Positions 42,524 to 52,092 of a DNA stretch of 64,000 bases are shown one piece after another; within the stretch, counting starts at the first letter, position 1, and each line of letters begins with the position of its first letter. A program made the position numbers and the translations under genes. Below the pieces are notes generated by a model. It ran no database searches and had not been told where the DNA came from. It was given only the letters and a program-made list of their open reading frames with translations. This DNA comes from Bacteroides sp. 214 (lineage in GTDB: Bacteria > Bacteroidota > Bacteroidia > Bacteroidales > Bacteroidaceae): assembly GCF_010501015.1 (NCBI RefSeq), contig NZ_QVML01000002.1, positions 460,403 through 524,402 on the forward strand, written 5' to 3'.

Positions 42524-43738
42524 CTACAGCCTTCTTACCAACCCTGCAACTCCCCAGGCACATTCAACCACCCGTTCATAGTTTACCACACTTAGATTAT
42601 CTTTCGGAGTATGCGTAAGTTCCTGGCATTCCATATTCTCAATAAACCACTGCGAACTGACAGCGATTGCCGGACAACCATTCTGCAAGAACATACTATG
42701 GTCGCCCTGATACCATGGAAGTCCTTCGACAATCTCGGGAGTATCCCAAAAAACTTCATGAAGTGCGTCGAGGATATTCTCGGGAAGATCGAACGCAGAG
42801 AAACAGGAAAGGCCCTCTTTGTATCCGGCTCCGTCAATGTTTATATTCAGTAGTATGTCGCTGAATTTTCCGGTGTTCTGCTCCATGTATTTTACTTGTC
42901 CCGGCGCACCATAGTAATCTTCGCCATTGAAGATGACTAATTCTATCGGGTGGTTTGAAGAGTGTTCTTTTAGTAGCTCTGCCAACAATAACACGATTGC
43001 TACGCCTGTTCCGTTATCTATTGCTCCGGGTGTGCCTATTTTGGTGTCTATGTGGGCGGTAATAACAATCCGGTTTTTTGTTTGATTGCCGTTTCTGCCT
43101 ATGACATTAAATGCTGTTTCGGGAATGCGGATAGCTTTGGATTCGAGTTCTACCGTTTGTCCTGCACATGCGAGCAGCTTTTCTCCTTCGGTATCTTTCA
43201 TGTAAACCGATGGGATGTCGAAGTCACCATCCTCGAACAAAGGAAAGGGATAAATACCACCTGCGGTTGCCGAATTACGTTCCGTGGCACAAACAAGGGC
43301 TTTAGGATTGCCTTTCTCCAGCAAGGAAATGATGTGTTGATGTTCTTCGGGATTCCAAAAAGGAAAGCGTTTCGGGGCAATTTGTTGAGATGCAATCTCC
43401 CCGTAAAGAAGAACGATTTTATCCGTTATGTCAGTCTGTTCCAGTTGATTGATGGTGTTCACGGCAATCAACTCTCCTTGTACGGAACAGCCCGAAGAGT
43501 AGTGAGACGAAAATACTTCGAATGACTGACCGTTACAGTTCAATGCTGCTCCATCGGTTTTCCAATCGATAACCGACAGTTCGGTTGCTTCGGTTTTCCA
43601 ACCTGATTCTTCCAATACTTTCTTTGCATAGGCTGTTGCCTTGCGGTTTTCGACGCTTCCCACCCGGCGTTCGCCAATCGCAGCGCATAATACTGCTAAG
43701 TGCAACTTTGCTTTTTCTGTAAATTCTTTCTTATCCAT
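42524..43738 (-). CDS. M28-family zinc peptidase
   Basis: 404 residues, no signal peptide, so cytoplasmic. Zinc and catalytic motifs: TAHIDTKIG (H, D), IDNGTGVA (D), FNGEDYYGAPG (E, E/D) and GDHSMFL (H). A PA-like insert lies at about 110-200. Cleaves N-terminal residues of peptides in the family. Confidence 0.87.
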   Translation of the reverse strand: MDKKEFTEKAKLHLAVLCAAIGERRVGSVENRKATAYAKKVLEESGWKTEATELSVIDWKTDGAALNCNGQSFEVFSSHYSSGCSVQGELIAVNTINQLEQTDITDKIVLLYGEIASQQIAPKRFPFWNPEEHQHIISLLEKGNPKALVCATERNSATAGGIYPFPLFEDGDFDIPSVYMKDTEGEKLLACAGQTVELESKAIRIPETAFNVIGRNGNQTKNRIVITAHIDTKIGTPGAIDNGTGVAIVLLLAELLKEHSSNHPIELVIFNGEDYYGAPGQVKYMEQNTGKFSDILLNINIDGAGYKEGLSCFSAFDLPENILDALHEVFWDTPEIVEGLPWYQGDHSMFLQNGCPAIAVSSQWFIENMECQELTHTPKDNLSVVNYERVVECAWGVAGLVRRL

Positions 43739-43824
43739 AGGTTTATGAATTATAAATTATGTAGGGCGCAGGCAGGGGCGAGGGTGGTATGATTCGGAAT
43801 TCTTCCATATATCTTTAAACCAAA

Positions 43825-43859
43825 ATATTCCGCCAAAGGTATAAAGTTTGGCGGAATAT
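43825..43859. terminator. Two-way terminator hairpin before the M28 gene
   Basis: ATATTCCGCCAAA (43825-43837) and TTTGGCGGAATAT (43847-43859): 13 perfect pairs, 9-base loop. It separates the arsenic operon from the M28 gene. Confidence 0.8.
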
Positions 43860-43879
43860 GTGATTGTAAAAAAGAGACA

Positions 43880-44011
43880 TTATCCCTTAATCATTGTAAG
43901 CAGCATCTTAAACTGTTTGTTTGCATACAAAGCATGTGGAATGCCCGCAATCATTTCTGCCATATTGAGGATGGCTCCTTTTTCAAATAATTCATTTATA
44001 ACTATACGTTT
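43880..44011 (-). pseudogene. Coding-like fragment after the ars permease
   Basis: 43-codon open frame (VINELFEKGAILNMAEMIAG, then IPHALYANKQFKMLLTMIKG) ending at the stop 43882-43880. No start at its left edge; an internal ATG allows 27 residues. It may be the end of a deleted gene. Nothing else seen in 43739-44023 except the terminator. Confidence 0.35.
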
Positions 44012-44023
44012 TTAATCTCGTTA

Positions 44024-45370
44024 TTAATTAATAATAGTTCCATAAACAAGGCCGGAGATTGTTGCCATGATAATGACCAACGTTACATAGATAATCGTTT
44101 TTTTCGTACCCATAACGCCTCGTATAACGAGCATATTAGGCAGGGAAAGCGAAGGGCCCGCCAGCAGTAGAGCCAACGCAGGGCCTTTTCCCATGCCCGA
44201 AGCTATCAATCCTTGGATGATAGGCACTTCGGTAAGAGTAGCAAAGTACATAAACGCTCCTGTGAAACTGGCAAAGAAATTGGATAAAAAAGAGTTTCCA
44301 CCAACTGCCCACTCAATCCATTCATTGGGTATTACACCCGCAATTGCAGTGTTGTCGTGGGTGGAGCCAAGCAGGAAGCCTGCCGTAACCACACCGATAG
44401 CCAAAAGCGGCATTATCTGTTTGGCAAATCCCCATGCCGATAATGTCCATTCGCGGTTTTCGGCATCACGTTTATCAAACAGTGTCATAAGCGATAGCGA
44501 AGCGATTCCGACGATCATAGGTACAAGCGGAATAAGTTTCGGATTCGATATAAACAGGTTGGCCAATATGGTCGAGCCTGCCGTAGCAATAACTCCCGCT
44601 ATAACCCACTGCCATTTAATTTTCAGAATAGCAATAAGCGAATAGGCAAGCATAAGTGCCAATCCTCCTGTGATATACCATTTATACATGAATATATAGC
44701 TCCAAACACTTGTTGTATCATCTGCTGCCGGAGCGCCCCAATTGGCAAAGACAAGTATCAGCACCAGTGTGAAGAAGTGAAACATGGTTTGCGTCATCGG
44801 GCGTTTAGCCGGAGGAACAGTAATATTCATTTGTTCTTCCTTTTTTATCTTTTCTTCTTTGCGGTAGATAAATGCCATTATTAAACCGATAATGACAGAA
44901 AAGAGAACTGCACCAATCATACGGGCAACACCCATTTCGGTTCCGAGAATACGCCATGTAAGGATGATGGATAGTATACTGATTGCCGGACCGGAATAGA
45001 GGAACGCAATAGCCGGGCCTAATCCGGCTCCACGTTTATAGATACTTGTAAACAGGGGTAATATCGTACAGGAACATACCGCCAATATCGCGCCCGAAAC
45101 GGCCGCAACCGTATAGGAAAGCCATTTCTTAGCATTGGCTCCGAAGTACTTCAATATCGCACCCTGACTGATAAAAACAGCTATCACCCCTGCAATGAAA
45201 AAGGCGGGCAGAAGGCACATAACAACGTGCTCCTGTGCATACCATTTCGATAAGTCGAGTGTGGCATCAATCGCTGTCATGAATCGCTCACTCTCCAGCG
45301 GCAGGAAAAATACCGCTGTGAAGATAACGATTATCCAAAGTAGAATTTTTAATTCCTTTTTAGTTTCCAT
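44024..45370 (-). CDS. arsP: Permease of the DUF318/ArsP group
   Basis: 448 residues from ATG 45370; GTG 45388 is possible but overlaps the upstream gene. About ten membrane helices. SCTILPLFTSIYKRGAGLGP, with FLYSGPAISILS, and the second repeat FATLTEVPIIQGLIASGMGK, then GPALALLLAGPSLSLPN, are the family's paired blocks. ArsP members export trivalent organoarsenicals. Its operon place after arsR, arsF-like and arsG-like genes supports an arsenic role. Confidence 0.82.
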   Translation of the reverse strand: METKKELKILLWIIVIFTAVFFLPLESERFMTAIDATLDLSKWYAQEHVVMCLLPAFFIAGVIAVFISQGAILKYFGANAKKWLSYTVAAVSGAILAVCSCTILPLFTSIYKRGAGLGPAIAFLYSGPAISILSIILTWRILGTEMGVARMIGAVLFSVIIGLIMAFIYRKEEKIKKEEQMNITVPPAKRPMTQTMFHFFTLVLILVFANWGAPAADDTTSVWSYIFMYKWYITGGLALMLAYSLIAILKIKWQWVIAGVIATAGSTILANLFISNPKLIPLVPMIVGIASLSLMTLFDKRDAENREWTLSAWGFAKQIMPLLAIGVVTAGFLLGSTHDNTAIAGVIPNEWIEWAVGGNSFLSNFFASFTGAFMYFATLTEVPIIQGLIASGMGKGPALALLLAGPSLSLPNMLVIRGVMGTKKTIIYVTLVIIMATISGLVYGTIIN

Positions 45371-45380
45371 TTGTAGCTTA

Positions 45381-45614
45381 TTAAACACCTAACAACTTGC
45401 GGATTTCGCTTTCGGAAGGAACATGCCCTTTGATCTTTACTTCGCCGTCTACAACAATTCCGGGCAGGGTCATTACATTATATTTCATGATTTCCATGAT
45501 GTCTTCCTGCTTGGATAGTTTGATGTCTAATCCATTTTCTTCAATTACCTTCTTTACTGTCTCATAGGTTGTTTTACATTTGGCACAACCAGTACCTAAT
45601 ACAATGATTTCCAT
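45381..45614 (-). CDS. Thioredoxin-like small disulfide protein
   Basis: 77 residues. IIVLGTGCAKCKTTYETVKK holds the CxxC; VMTLPGIVVDGEVKIKG is the cis-Pro side of the fold. Proteins of this kind often stand next to DUF318 permeases. Probably reduces cysteines or the substrate for the exporter. Confidence 0.88.
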   Translation of the reverse strand: MEIIVLGTGCAKCKTTYETVKKVIEENGLDIKLSKQEDIMEIMKYNVMTLPGIVVDGEVKIKGHVPSESEIRKLLGV

Positions 45615-45622
45615 ATTATTTC

Positions 45623-46036
45623 AATTATGAATTAAAAATTACGAATTACGATTTTTTATTGTGATTTGAATCTTTCCTATAATTTTGCAGATTTCTTCGG
45701 CATCTTCAAGTAAGCTATCAGCCTGTTCCTGATTCAAATAATCAGTTGCGAATAATAATTTCAGCCAATATATTGTTTCTCGAGCTTCTTTGTACGCAAT
45801 AGACAGTTTTGATATAAAGTCTTTTTCTGATTGTCCTCCGATAGATTCTTCTACATTTGCACCAATAGAAGTTCCGCTCCGTAGAACTTGTTTCGACAAA
45901 ATATACTCTTTTCTTTCTTCATATAAATATTTGTATAAATTCACTATTCGTATAGCAAAAGCAAATGATTTTTCTTGTATAATATTATCCTTCTTCATAA
46001 AGCATTTCCGTAATTCGTAATTTTTAATTCGTAATT
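45623..46036. mobile_element. IVS-like element: four-helix-bundle gene between 28-base inverted repeats
   Basis: The left arm 45623-45650 and the reverse complement of the right arm 46009-46036 agree at 27 of 28 bases (AATTAYGAATTAAAAATTAC...). The only gene inside is the S23-type four-helix-bundle protein. Such proteins are best known from intervening sequences in 23S rRNA genes, which have paired ends. Here the element lies between two ars genes, and the right arm overlaps the last codons of the arsG-like gene. Confidence 0.65.
45639..45998 (-). CDS. S23-type four-helix-bundle protein (IVS protein)
   Basis: 119 residues. FAFAIRIVNLYKYLYEE, LSKQVLRSGTSIGANVEESI, FISKLSIAYKEARETIYWLK and the LLEDAEEICKIIGKI helix are the typical four helices. 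Function in cells is not known; it forms pentamers in the family. It is not an arsenic gene and interrupts the operon. Confidence 0.9.
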   Translation of the reverse strand: MKKDNIIQEKSFAFAIRIVNLYKYLYEERKEYILSKQVLRSGTSIGANVEESIGGQSEKDFISKLSIAYKEARETIYWLKLLFATDYLNQEQADSLLEDAEEICKIIGKIQITIKNRNS

Positions 46037-46722
46037 ATATAATAAATCCCAACTATAATAAATATAGCTGCAACTATACGCTTAAACCATTTCTGAAAAA
46101 TGTTCATTTTATTATAGAACTTACCGACATTGCTAACGCTGTATGCCAACAGCCATGCTATGACTATAACCGGAAGTCCTGTTGCAATAGCAAATACCGG
46201 AGGAAGCAGTAAGCCTGATGGACTGGCAATGGTCAGAGGAATTAAACCTCCAAAGTAAAGTACCCCGCTGTATGGACAGAAAGCAAGTGCAAAGAGCAAC
46301 CCGAGCAGAAAGGCATCAAGATAACTTTTCTTCCCTTCTTTCTTTTCGAGTTTGGATGTCAGCTTTCCCATTGCCGGAATATTCCACTTAATCACATCGA
46401 GCATCAATATTCCAATCACTATAAGTGCTAAACCCAACCACATACCACCGATGTTTTGCAGTAGCCGTGCTACTTGGAACTGGCTTGCTCCGAAATAAAA
46501 GATAAGTCCCAGTGCCGTATAGGTAAACATCCGTCCCAGTGTATAGAATAACCCATTGAACAATACGCGGTGTTTCGCTCCTATATCTTTACTCAGATAG
46601 GCAGTTGCGGTTATATTCGTCGCTAACGGACAAGGGCTAATGGCAGTCATCAGTCCCAATATGAAGGCTGTCAGTACCGGCCAATTCGACCCATCGGCAA
46701 GGTTTTGCAAATAATCCATCAT
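46024..46722 (-). CDS. arsG: ArsG-like permease (CcdA/TauE-like fold)
   Basis: 232 residues, six or so membrane helices. MTAISPCPLATNITATAYLS and LFALAFCPYSGVLYFGGLIP hold the paired Cys-Pro motifs of the CcdA fold. With the ArsF-like thioredoxin partner upstream it matches the arsF/arsG pair linked to nitro-aromatic arsenical handling. It may carry electrons across the membrane to ArsF. Overlaps arsF by 4 bases. Confidence 0.75.
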   Translation of the reverse strand: MMDYLQNLADGSNWPVLTAFILGLMTAISPCPLATNITATAYLSKDIGAKHRVLFNGLFYTLGRMFTYTALGLIFYFGASQFQVARLLQNIGGMWLGLALIVIGILMLDVIKWNIPAMGKLTSKLEKKEGKKSYLDAFLLGLLFALAFCPYSGVLYFGGLIPLTIASPSGLLLPPVFAIATGLPVIVIAWLLAYSVSNVGKFYNKMNIFQKWFKRIVAAIFIIVGIYYIITN

Positions 46723-47150
46723 AACCTTTTATCGACTTCGGTTTTGATAAGGTTGGTAAGTTTCTCAGGGCTACTCAAAGCATTGGCGAATGCCTCTTTG
46801 GTTATTTCGATATAGTTGTCTCCTTTGGCAATAATGAGGGCATTCCATGTTACTTTGTACTTTTCTACAAGCGAAGCGTTTTGTTCTTCATCGGTTTTTA
46901 CTTCAACAAATTTCACCTGGAGGTTATCCGTATAAAGTTCCTTTATAGTCTTTGCTGTAACATCGCCTACTGCAACGCATGTTTTGCAACGCTGTTTGCC
47001 GTGGAAATAGTAGACATTCACAGTAGAAACATCGGCAAGTTGCGTTTTTGTTTCCGGTGAGGCAGATGATTCCTGATTGTTTTTTTGTGTACTACCACCG
47101 CAAGCGGTCAGTAATAAGACCAGTAATCCGAATAAAATACTCTTTCTCAT
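46719..47150 (-). CDS. arsF: ArsF-like thioredoxin lipoprotein
   Basis: 143 residues from ATG 47150. Lipobox LLLTACGG, then a periplasmic domain with FHGKQRCKTCVAVGD (CxxC). The frame extends to 47213, but that start precedes the signal peptide. Named ArsF in databases as a nitroreductase-linked subunit; the exact job is unproven. Confidence 0.75.
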   Translation of the reverse strand: MRKSILFGLLVLLLTACGGSTQKNNQESSASPETKTQLADVSTVNVYYFHGKQRCKTCVAVGDVTAKTIKELYTDNLQVKFVEVKTDEEQNASLVEKYKVTWNALIIAKGDNYIEITKEAFANALSSPEKLTNLIKTEVDKRL

Positions 47151-47240
47151 GTTAGTTGTTTTAGAATGATAGTTGAACATTATGATATTTGTTTCTTGCA
47201 GTTCGTAATTCAACGAACATATTAAGCAAAAAAATAGCTG

Positions 47241-47561
47241 TTAACAGCTACCTTTTGAAGTAGTTACACTTTCTATAAATCCACCTAATAGCTTTTTTAC
47301 CAAAGCCCAATTTTCTCTATTGATGCAATATTTAACTGTCGGAGGTGTGATTTCTCCCTGTATTAATCCTGCATCCTTCAGTTCATTCAGATGCTGAGAC
47401 AGGGTACTTTTAGCAATAGGTAGTACCTCCGACATATCGCCATGAAAACAACATGTTTGATTGGCAAGCATTTGGAGTATTGCAATCCGTATAGGATGCG
47501 CCATTGCTTTAGCAAATCGCGCTATCTGTTCTTGTTCCTTTGTAAGTTCTTGCTTTTGCAT
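47241..47561 (-). CDS. arsR: ArsR-family repressor
   Basis: 106 residues from ATG 47561 (MQKQELTKEQEQIARFAKAM). The winged helix has AHPIRIAILQMLANQTCCFH and STLSQHLNELKDAGLIQG. Cysteines C-C in QTCCFH and the C-terminal KGSC are candidate As(III) ligands. It heads the operon and its operator copies are directly upstream. Confidence 0.88.
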   Translation of the reverse strand: MQKQELTKEQEQIARFAKAMAHPIRIAILQMLANQTCCFHGDMSEVLPIAKSTLSQHLNELKDAGLIQGEITPPTVKYCINRENWALVKKLLGGFIESVTTSKGSC

Positions 47562-47578
47562 TGCTTTATTATTATCAG

Positions 47579-47621
47579 TTCGCAAATATACGAATAGATT
47601 TTTAATTCGCAAATATACGAA
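47579..47621 (-). promoter_or_regulatory. ars operon promoter with two identical 16-base operators
   Basis: TTCGTATATTTGCGAA (reverse strand) is repeated exactly at 47594-47579 and 47621-47606, 27 bases apart. Each copy has a TTCG...CGAA dyad and contains the -7 box TATATTTG. ArsR binding there would cover the promoter. Confidence 0.8.
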
Positions 47622-47630
47622 CAGTATTAA

Positions 47631-47699
47631 GAAACTGTTTTGAATTTTATGAGATATAGTTTAAGAAATTATATATTTCATAAAATTCAAAACGGTTTC
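47631..47699. terminator. Long hairpin between ars operon and DUF169 gene
   Basis: GAAACTGTTTTGAATTTTATGA (47631-47652 in part) pairs with the segment 47678-47699, with one mismatch in 22. It ends the operon 50831-47699 and touches its last stop codon. Also upstream of the arsR promoter. Confidence 0.7.
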
Positions 47700-48418
47700 T
47701 AATTTATCTTTTGATTTATCCGCTCACGTACCTTCTTCCAGGCATGAGTATCGAACAAGCTACTTTCGCGCATAGTATAATACATCTCCTTAAAGCGGGA
47801 GAATGGTATCACAAAACTTAAAATATTGGCTTCTACATAAGGGCGAACCGAAGGATCGAAAAGCCCGATAAATGTTCTTTTTCCATTCCTGTTGTTCTCA
47901 ATAACTGCATTTGTTACCACTGCCGAGCAGCCGGAACCGAACATTGAAGTAACTGCATCTTCCGAGTTATTGTCGAAATAAGTCCATGTTGTTAATCCCG
48001 ATAGTATATCGGGTGTTGCTAAAAACAAGAGGCCTTCCACCTCGGCAAAAGCTTCAACCATATCAATACGGGCAAAATTCAGGTATTTTCGGTTGGTAAG
48101 TGGCACGCCCAGGTTTTCAATAAACTCAACCACCATCTCCGGCGTCTTCTTATATTTCTCTTTCAGCGAAACGAAGTTGGGTACCCGTTCGGGCATTTCG
48201 GTAAAGCCGGTATAGAATTTACCGCCTCCACAGCCAATAACTTCCGCGTTCAGGCTTATTGGATTCCCTTCTCTCACTGTTTTCAGCCCTTTGAAGAAAC
48301 AACCGTTTATCTTTTCAGTATCGGCAAGGGGAGTCTCGGAGTACCAAAAAACGATTGGTAACTCTGCTTTTTCGCCAAAGGCTTCCCTGTAGTTGTTGAT
48401 AAATACGTTGATGTTCAT
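47699..48418 (-). CDS. DUF169 protein
   Basis: 239 residues. PIVFWYSETPLADTEKINGC, GCGGGKFYTGF, FLATPDILSGLTTWTY and MFGSGCSAVV are DUF169-type blocks with Gly/Cys clusters. Function unknown; in some relatives a metal or cofactor site is suspected. Last gene of a reverse operon of five. Confidence 0.8.
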   Translation of the reverse strand: MNINVFINNYREAFGEKAELPIVFWYSETPLADTEKINGCFFKGLKTVREGNPISLNAEVIGCGGGKFYTGFTEMPERVPNFVSLKEKYKKTPEMVVEFIENLGVPLTNRKYLNFARIDMVEAFAEVEGLLFLATPDILSGLTTWTYFDNNSEDAVTSMFGSGCSAVVTNAVIENNRNGKRTFIGLFDPSVRPYVEANILSFVIPFSRFKEMYYTMRESSLFDTHAWKKVRERINQKIN

Positions 48419-48433
48419 AATGATATTGCTTTT

Positions 48434-48952
48434 TTATTTTTCAATTTTCTTCTTTTTCCATGGTTTCTGCACGGATATAATAATGACTATCAGCAATAAG
48501 GCTGTTTGAACGGTTCCCCATAGCTGTGTCATGCGAATGTTTTCAATAAATACCGGGTCGGTTAAAGCAGCTTCACGAAGTTGGTCTGCAAGAATAACAT
48601 TGTCGTTGACGCAAGGGCCAAGCACAAATGTTCCGAATAATATTTGCAAAACGATCATCACCCATTTTACTGTGATCCAGGTATGTTTGAAGAAGCCCCA
48701 ATTTGTCCATATACTATAAATCAATCCTGTGATGAGCGATCCGATTGCTCCATAGATTATGAAATAATCGTCTACTACCTGCAATATCCGTGAGCGCATA
48801 AATAGTTCATCGCCTGACTGCGGATGAGTAATAAAGACCAGTAAACATAAGGTAAGTCCTCCTACAATCCAACAAAAGGCTAAAAAGATATGGAGCATTT
48901 TAAGTATTTTCACTCCCTGCGGCTTTAGTTTTCCTGTTATCATATCTTTCAA
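48434..48952 (-). CDS. Four-helix membrane protein (DUF2269-like)
   Basis: 172 residues. Hydrophobic helices at ILKMLHIFLAFCWIVGGLTL, YFIIYGAIGSLITGLIYSI, WVMIVLQILFGTFVLG and ALLLIVIIISV. His in the first and others resemble haem-free relatives. Function unknown. Confidence 0.7.
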   Translation of the reverse strand: MKDMITGKLKPQGVKILKMLHIFLAFCWIVGGLTLCLLVFITHPQSGDELFMRSRILQVVDDYFIIYGAIGSLITGLIYSIWTNWGFFKHTWITVKWVMIVLQILFGTFVLGPCVNDNVILADQLREAALTDPVFIENIRMTQLWGTVQTALLLIVIIISVQKPWKKKKIEK

Positions 48953-48964
48953 TTTCAGAGTGTT

Positions 48965-49696
48965 TTATTTTTCCGCCGAAACAATCAACATCATCGGACG
49001 TCGTAACTCCTCTTTCATTTCCGGGAATTCTGCCAACATCCCGCTACTTGGTTCGGGTTCTATTACTTCATTGATTGTAAAGCCTTGTTTCAATAGCGTA
49101 TTTATATAGTTTGTTAGCGTTCTGTGGTATTTGATGAGCTTTTCGCCTAAGAATACAGCTTCCCGTTTTCCTTCTTTGAAGTAATTGTCGACCGGCCAGA
49201 ATAGCTTTTCACCATCTTCTCCATACGCCCAGTCTTGATTGCCGAATGCGGTAAAAATAGGGTGCTCGACTGAAAAAACAAAGCGTCCCCGGGGTCTGAT
49301 CCATTTAAAAACATTCCGGCTGATGCTCTCAAACGACTCTATATAATGAAATGTGAGCGAACTCAATACAACATCAAACTGTTCGGCGGGATAATCAATG
49401 TCTTCAAGAGCCTTTTTAACGTATTCTACTCCTTTCAGGTTGTTTATTCTCCTTGCTTTCTCGAGCATATTGTTGGAAATGTCCACGCCAACAACCGATC
49501 TTGCCCCGTTCTCTATTGCATACCGGCAGTGCCAGCCAAATCCGCAGCCTAAGTCAAGTACATCTTTCCCAGCAAGGTCGGGCAACATCTCTTTGAGCAC
49601 GTACCATTCGCCTGCACCTTCGAGTCCTTTCTGCGAGCGATTCATTTTCTCGTATTGCTCAAAAAAGGCGGAGTCGTCGTATTTGTTTTCTTTCAT
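48965..49696 (-). CDS. SAM-dependent methyltransferase
   Basis: 243 residues. Motif [21 protein letters not shown], then [15 protein letters not shown], and the post-[15 protein letters not shown]. Class I fold, probably small-molecule. It overlaps the DUF1905 gene by 4 bases (ATGA). Confidence 0.9.
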   Translation of the reverse strand: MKENKYDDSAFFEQYEKMNRSQKGLEGAGEWYVLKEMLPDLAGKDVLDLGCGFGWHCRYAIENGARSVVGVDISNNMLEKARRINNLKGVEYVKKALEDIDYPAEQFDVVLSSLTFHYIESFESISRNVFKWIRPRGRFVFSVEHPIFTAFGNQDWAYGEDGEKLFWPVDNYFKEGKREAVFLGEKLIKYHRTLTNYINTLLKQGFTINEVIEPEPSSGMLAEFPEMKEELRRPMMLIVSAEK

Positions 49697-49962
49697 TGTT
49701 CTCGTTCCTCAATGGTTACATAAATAGTATCACCGGGCTGTTTCCTGATCTGTTTACGTATCTCTTTTCGTATGCCGATAATATGGCAGGGGGTTCCCAT
49801 TCGCACCAAGCTTCCTTGATAGTGAACACTGTCAAACGTAGCATTGACCGCAACCCTACCTTTTCCAAATGTTGCTTTTACATCAAATGGAATTTCCACG
49901 TAAGCGGCATCCATATCCGGTACCTTTTTTATGATTGCATTAAACTCAAAATGTTTGCTCAT
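49693..49962 (-). CDS. DUF1905-like small protein
   Basis: 89 residues. [20 protein letters not shown] and [16 protein letters not shown] fit the DUF1905 beta fold. Coupled to the methyltransferase gene. Unknown function. Confidence 0.82.
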   Translation of the reverse strand: MSKHFEFNAIIKKVPDMDAAYVEIPFDVKATFGKGRVAVNATFDSVHYQGSLVRMGTPCHIIGIRKEIRKQIRKQPGDTIYVTIEEREQ

Positions 49963-49982
49963 AGGGTTGCCTGATTTCGTTC

Positions 49983-50831
49983 TTACATATCTTCAAAGCA
50001 AGGCTCATCGTCAATGAATTCAGCAGGCAGACCTAATTTCTCAAAGTAGCTGCACATAGCAATGCAAGCGAATTTTTCGGAAGAATAATGTGTTCCCCCG
50101 AGAATATTTATCCGGTTCTTTTCTGCATATTCGTGCGTTTCTGCCGATACCTCATTCTTCAATGTTATGCCGGTTATAAGGGTGCTAATGTTGTTTTTAT
50201 GCAGTTCCGGCAAAACAAAAGTATTATTCCCGCCACCTGCAACTACGGCTACTATGCCATCTTTTATCTCGTTGTCTCCATATTGATACAGTGAAGTTGA
50301 GTGTCCGACCGCTTCCGAATATATCTTTTGAAGTTCGTTTACTGTTTTGCATTTTGTTCTTCCTGCTATACCGCAAATAGCACCGAAATAATTGATGAAA
50401 GCTTTAACGGTCTCTATGTCTAACTTCTCGGCAAGTGTTTTGCTCGTTGAGTATTCAGAATAATTATCCAGAGGCGTGTGTAAGCAATAGATTGAGATTT
50501 GTTTTTCTCTCAATTCTTCAAGAAGTCCGGCATTCATATTGTAAAAGCCGGTTGGCGACTTCGTTAAATCCCAATTACAAGCATGGTGTGTAAAGAGCAT
50601 TGCTTTTCCCGGTTGCTCCAATACGGCTCGGATCACTTTTTCTGTTGGGAAGACAGCTGTAAAAACACGATTAATTGTTTCTGTAAAATCACAAACCAAA
50701 CCAATGCTTCTCTTCTTGAAGTTGTCACAAAGAAACGAGTCGAGTTCTGTCATGTGCTGATAAAACTCATCGCTTATTTCTGGTTTGATAAAGTAATCTT
50801 CAAGATTTGTATAAACTTCTTTTGCTAGCAT
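49983..50831 (-). CDS. NIF3/DUF34-family protein
   Basis: 282 residues. [20 protein letters not shown] and [20 protein letters not shown] hold the dinuclear-metal ligands (HH, H/D, HxxxE). NIF3 proteins are hydrolase-like with unsettled roles; this variant is longer at its N-terminus (about 70 residues). Confidence 0.85.
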   Translation of the reverse strand: MLAKEVYTNLEDYFIKPEISDEFYQHMTELDSFLCDNFKKRSIGLVCDFTETINRVFTAVFPTEKVIRAVLEQPGKAMLFTHHACNWDLTKSPTGFYNMNAGLLEELREKQISIYCLHTPLDNYSEYSTSKTLAEKLDIETVKAFINYFGAICGIAGRTKCKTVNELQKIYSEAVGHSTSLYQYGDNEIKDGIVAVVAGGGNNTFVLPELHKNNISTLITGITLKNEVSAETHEYAEKNRINILGGTHYSSEKFACIAMCSYFEKLGLPAEFIDDEPCFEDM

Positions 50832-50938
50832 ATTTCTATTATTTACTCCATTGGTCTATTCGCAAAAATATCAATAAAAAAGCATCTGGCAAAATAGCTT
50901 GACTGCTGTTTTCCAGAGAGTTGATTAAATTCATTAAT

Positions 50939-51964
50939 TCAACTTTTTGGAGTCTTGATGGAAGACCCTCTAATGGAAAGTACGCAGGGAATAATTACCT
51001 GTTCTATTTTCGAACTTCCTTTAAGCTGATCAATTAATAACTCACAAGCTGTTTCGCCCATTTTATATGTTTGGTGTGTAACTGCAGTAAGTGGTGGATC
51101 TACGTAGTTGGCATGTGTTTCGTCGGTGTAGCCTATCAGGGCGATGTCTTGTGGAATTGATAGTCCCAACTCTTTGATGGCTTTCATGGTGCCAAATGCA
51201 AGGCTATCGGTCATAGCTACAATAGCATCGGGGGGGTAGGAGAGTGTTAACAGTTGTCTGGCAGCCTCGTATCCTGCTTCATATCCTATTCGCTTACAGA
51301 CCACTAGATTTCGATCAATAGGTATATCATGTTCGCGCAATGCTTGTAGATAGCCGTGTTTGCGTTCTTTGACGATAGCTAAATGGTTGGATCCACCGAT
51401 AAAAGCTATTTGTTGAGATCCGTGGAAAAGAAGATGCTCGGTAGCCTCTTGTGCAGACGTGGCATTGTTAGTAACCACGGAAGGGAAAATGTTCGTTAAA
51501 CATACTCTATCAAAAAATACAAGGGGGACGTTTTGTACTGTTAATGCTTCAAAGTGGGCAAAGTCTGTGGTCTCTTGCGCCAAACAAGCTATAATACCCT
51601 CTACACGAATATTTATCAAGTCTTCTAAACACTTTTTCTCTTTTTCAAACTGTTCGTATGAAGAGGTTATGATGGTGGAGTAGCCATGTTTATGTGCTCT
51701 GTCGTTTATACCACTGATGATAGAGGCATAGTAGTGCGTTACAATATCCGGAACAATGATGCCGATGATACGTGGAGCATTTTTCAATAAACTCATAGCA
51801 AAAGGATTAGGACGATAGTTGCGCTCTTTTGCTAATGCTTTGATTTTCTCACGTAGTTCTTCGCTGATTTCGGAGCTGTTCTTCAATGCACGTGAAACAG
51901 TTGAGATGGATACTCCGAGCTCAGAAGCAAGTTCTTTAAGAGAAGTAGGTTTTTTTTTCTCCAT
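50939..51964 (-). CDS. LacI-family repressor
   Basis: 341 residues. HTH SLKELASELGVSISTVSRAL at the N-terminus, then a periplasmic-binding-like domain (IIGIIVPDIVTHYYASIISG, DAIVAMTDSLAFGTMKAI, IALIGYTDETHANYVDPPLT). It is divergent from the L-galactose operon with a palindromic operator in between, so it likely controls it; sugar signal not proven. Confidence 0.92.
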   Translation of the reverse strand: MEKKKPTSLKELASELGVSISTVSRALKNSSEISEELREKIKALAKERNYRPNPFAMSLLKNAPRIIGIIVPDIVTHYYASIISGINDRAHKHGYSTIITSSYEQFEKEKKCLEDLINIRVEGIIACLAQETTDFAHFEALTVQNVPLVFFDRVCLTNIFPSVVTNNATSAQEATEHLLFHGSQQIAFIGGSNHLAIVKERKHGYLQALREHDIPIDRNLVVCKRIGYEAGYEAARQLLTLSYPPDAIVAMTDSLAFGTMKAIKELGLSIPQDIALIGYTDETHANYVDPPLTAVTHQTYKMGETACELLIDQLKGSSKIEQVIIPCVLSIRGSSIKTPKS

Positions 51965-52005
51965 AAATATGTAATTAAAGAGTAAAAATAGAAAAAAAGG
52001 ATTGA

Positions 52006-52025
52006 TTACGCAAAGGTTTGCGTAA
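52006..52025. promoter_or_regulatory. LacI-type operator, 20-base perfect palindrome
   Basis: TTACGCAAAGGTTTGCGTAA. Reverse strand reads AACCTTTGCG, close to a -7 box, so the repressor may also block its own gene. It lies 41 bases before the forward -7 box. Confidence 0.85.
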
Positions 52026-52066
52026 AGTTTTCATGGACTGATGTTGTATGAATAAGTGGGATAAGG

Positions 52067-52074
52067 TAATTTTG
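52067..52074 (+). promoter_or_regulatory. -7 box (TAATTTTG) of the L-galactose operon
   Basis: TAATTTTG, 19 bases before ATG 52093. Confidence 0.65.
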
Positions 52075-52092
52075 AACAAACAATAAATTATT

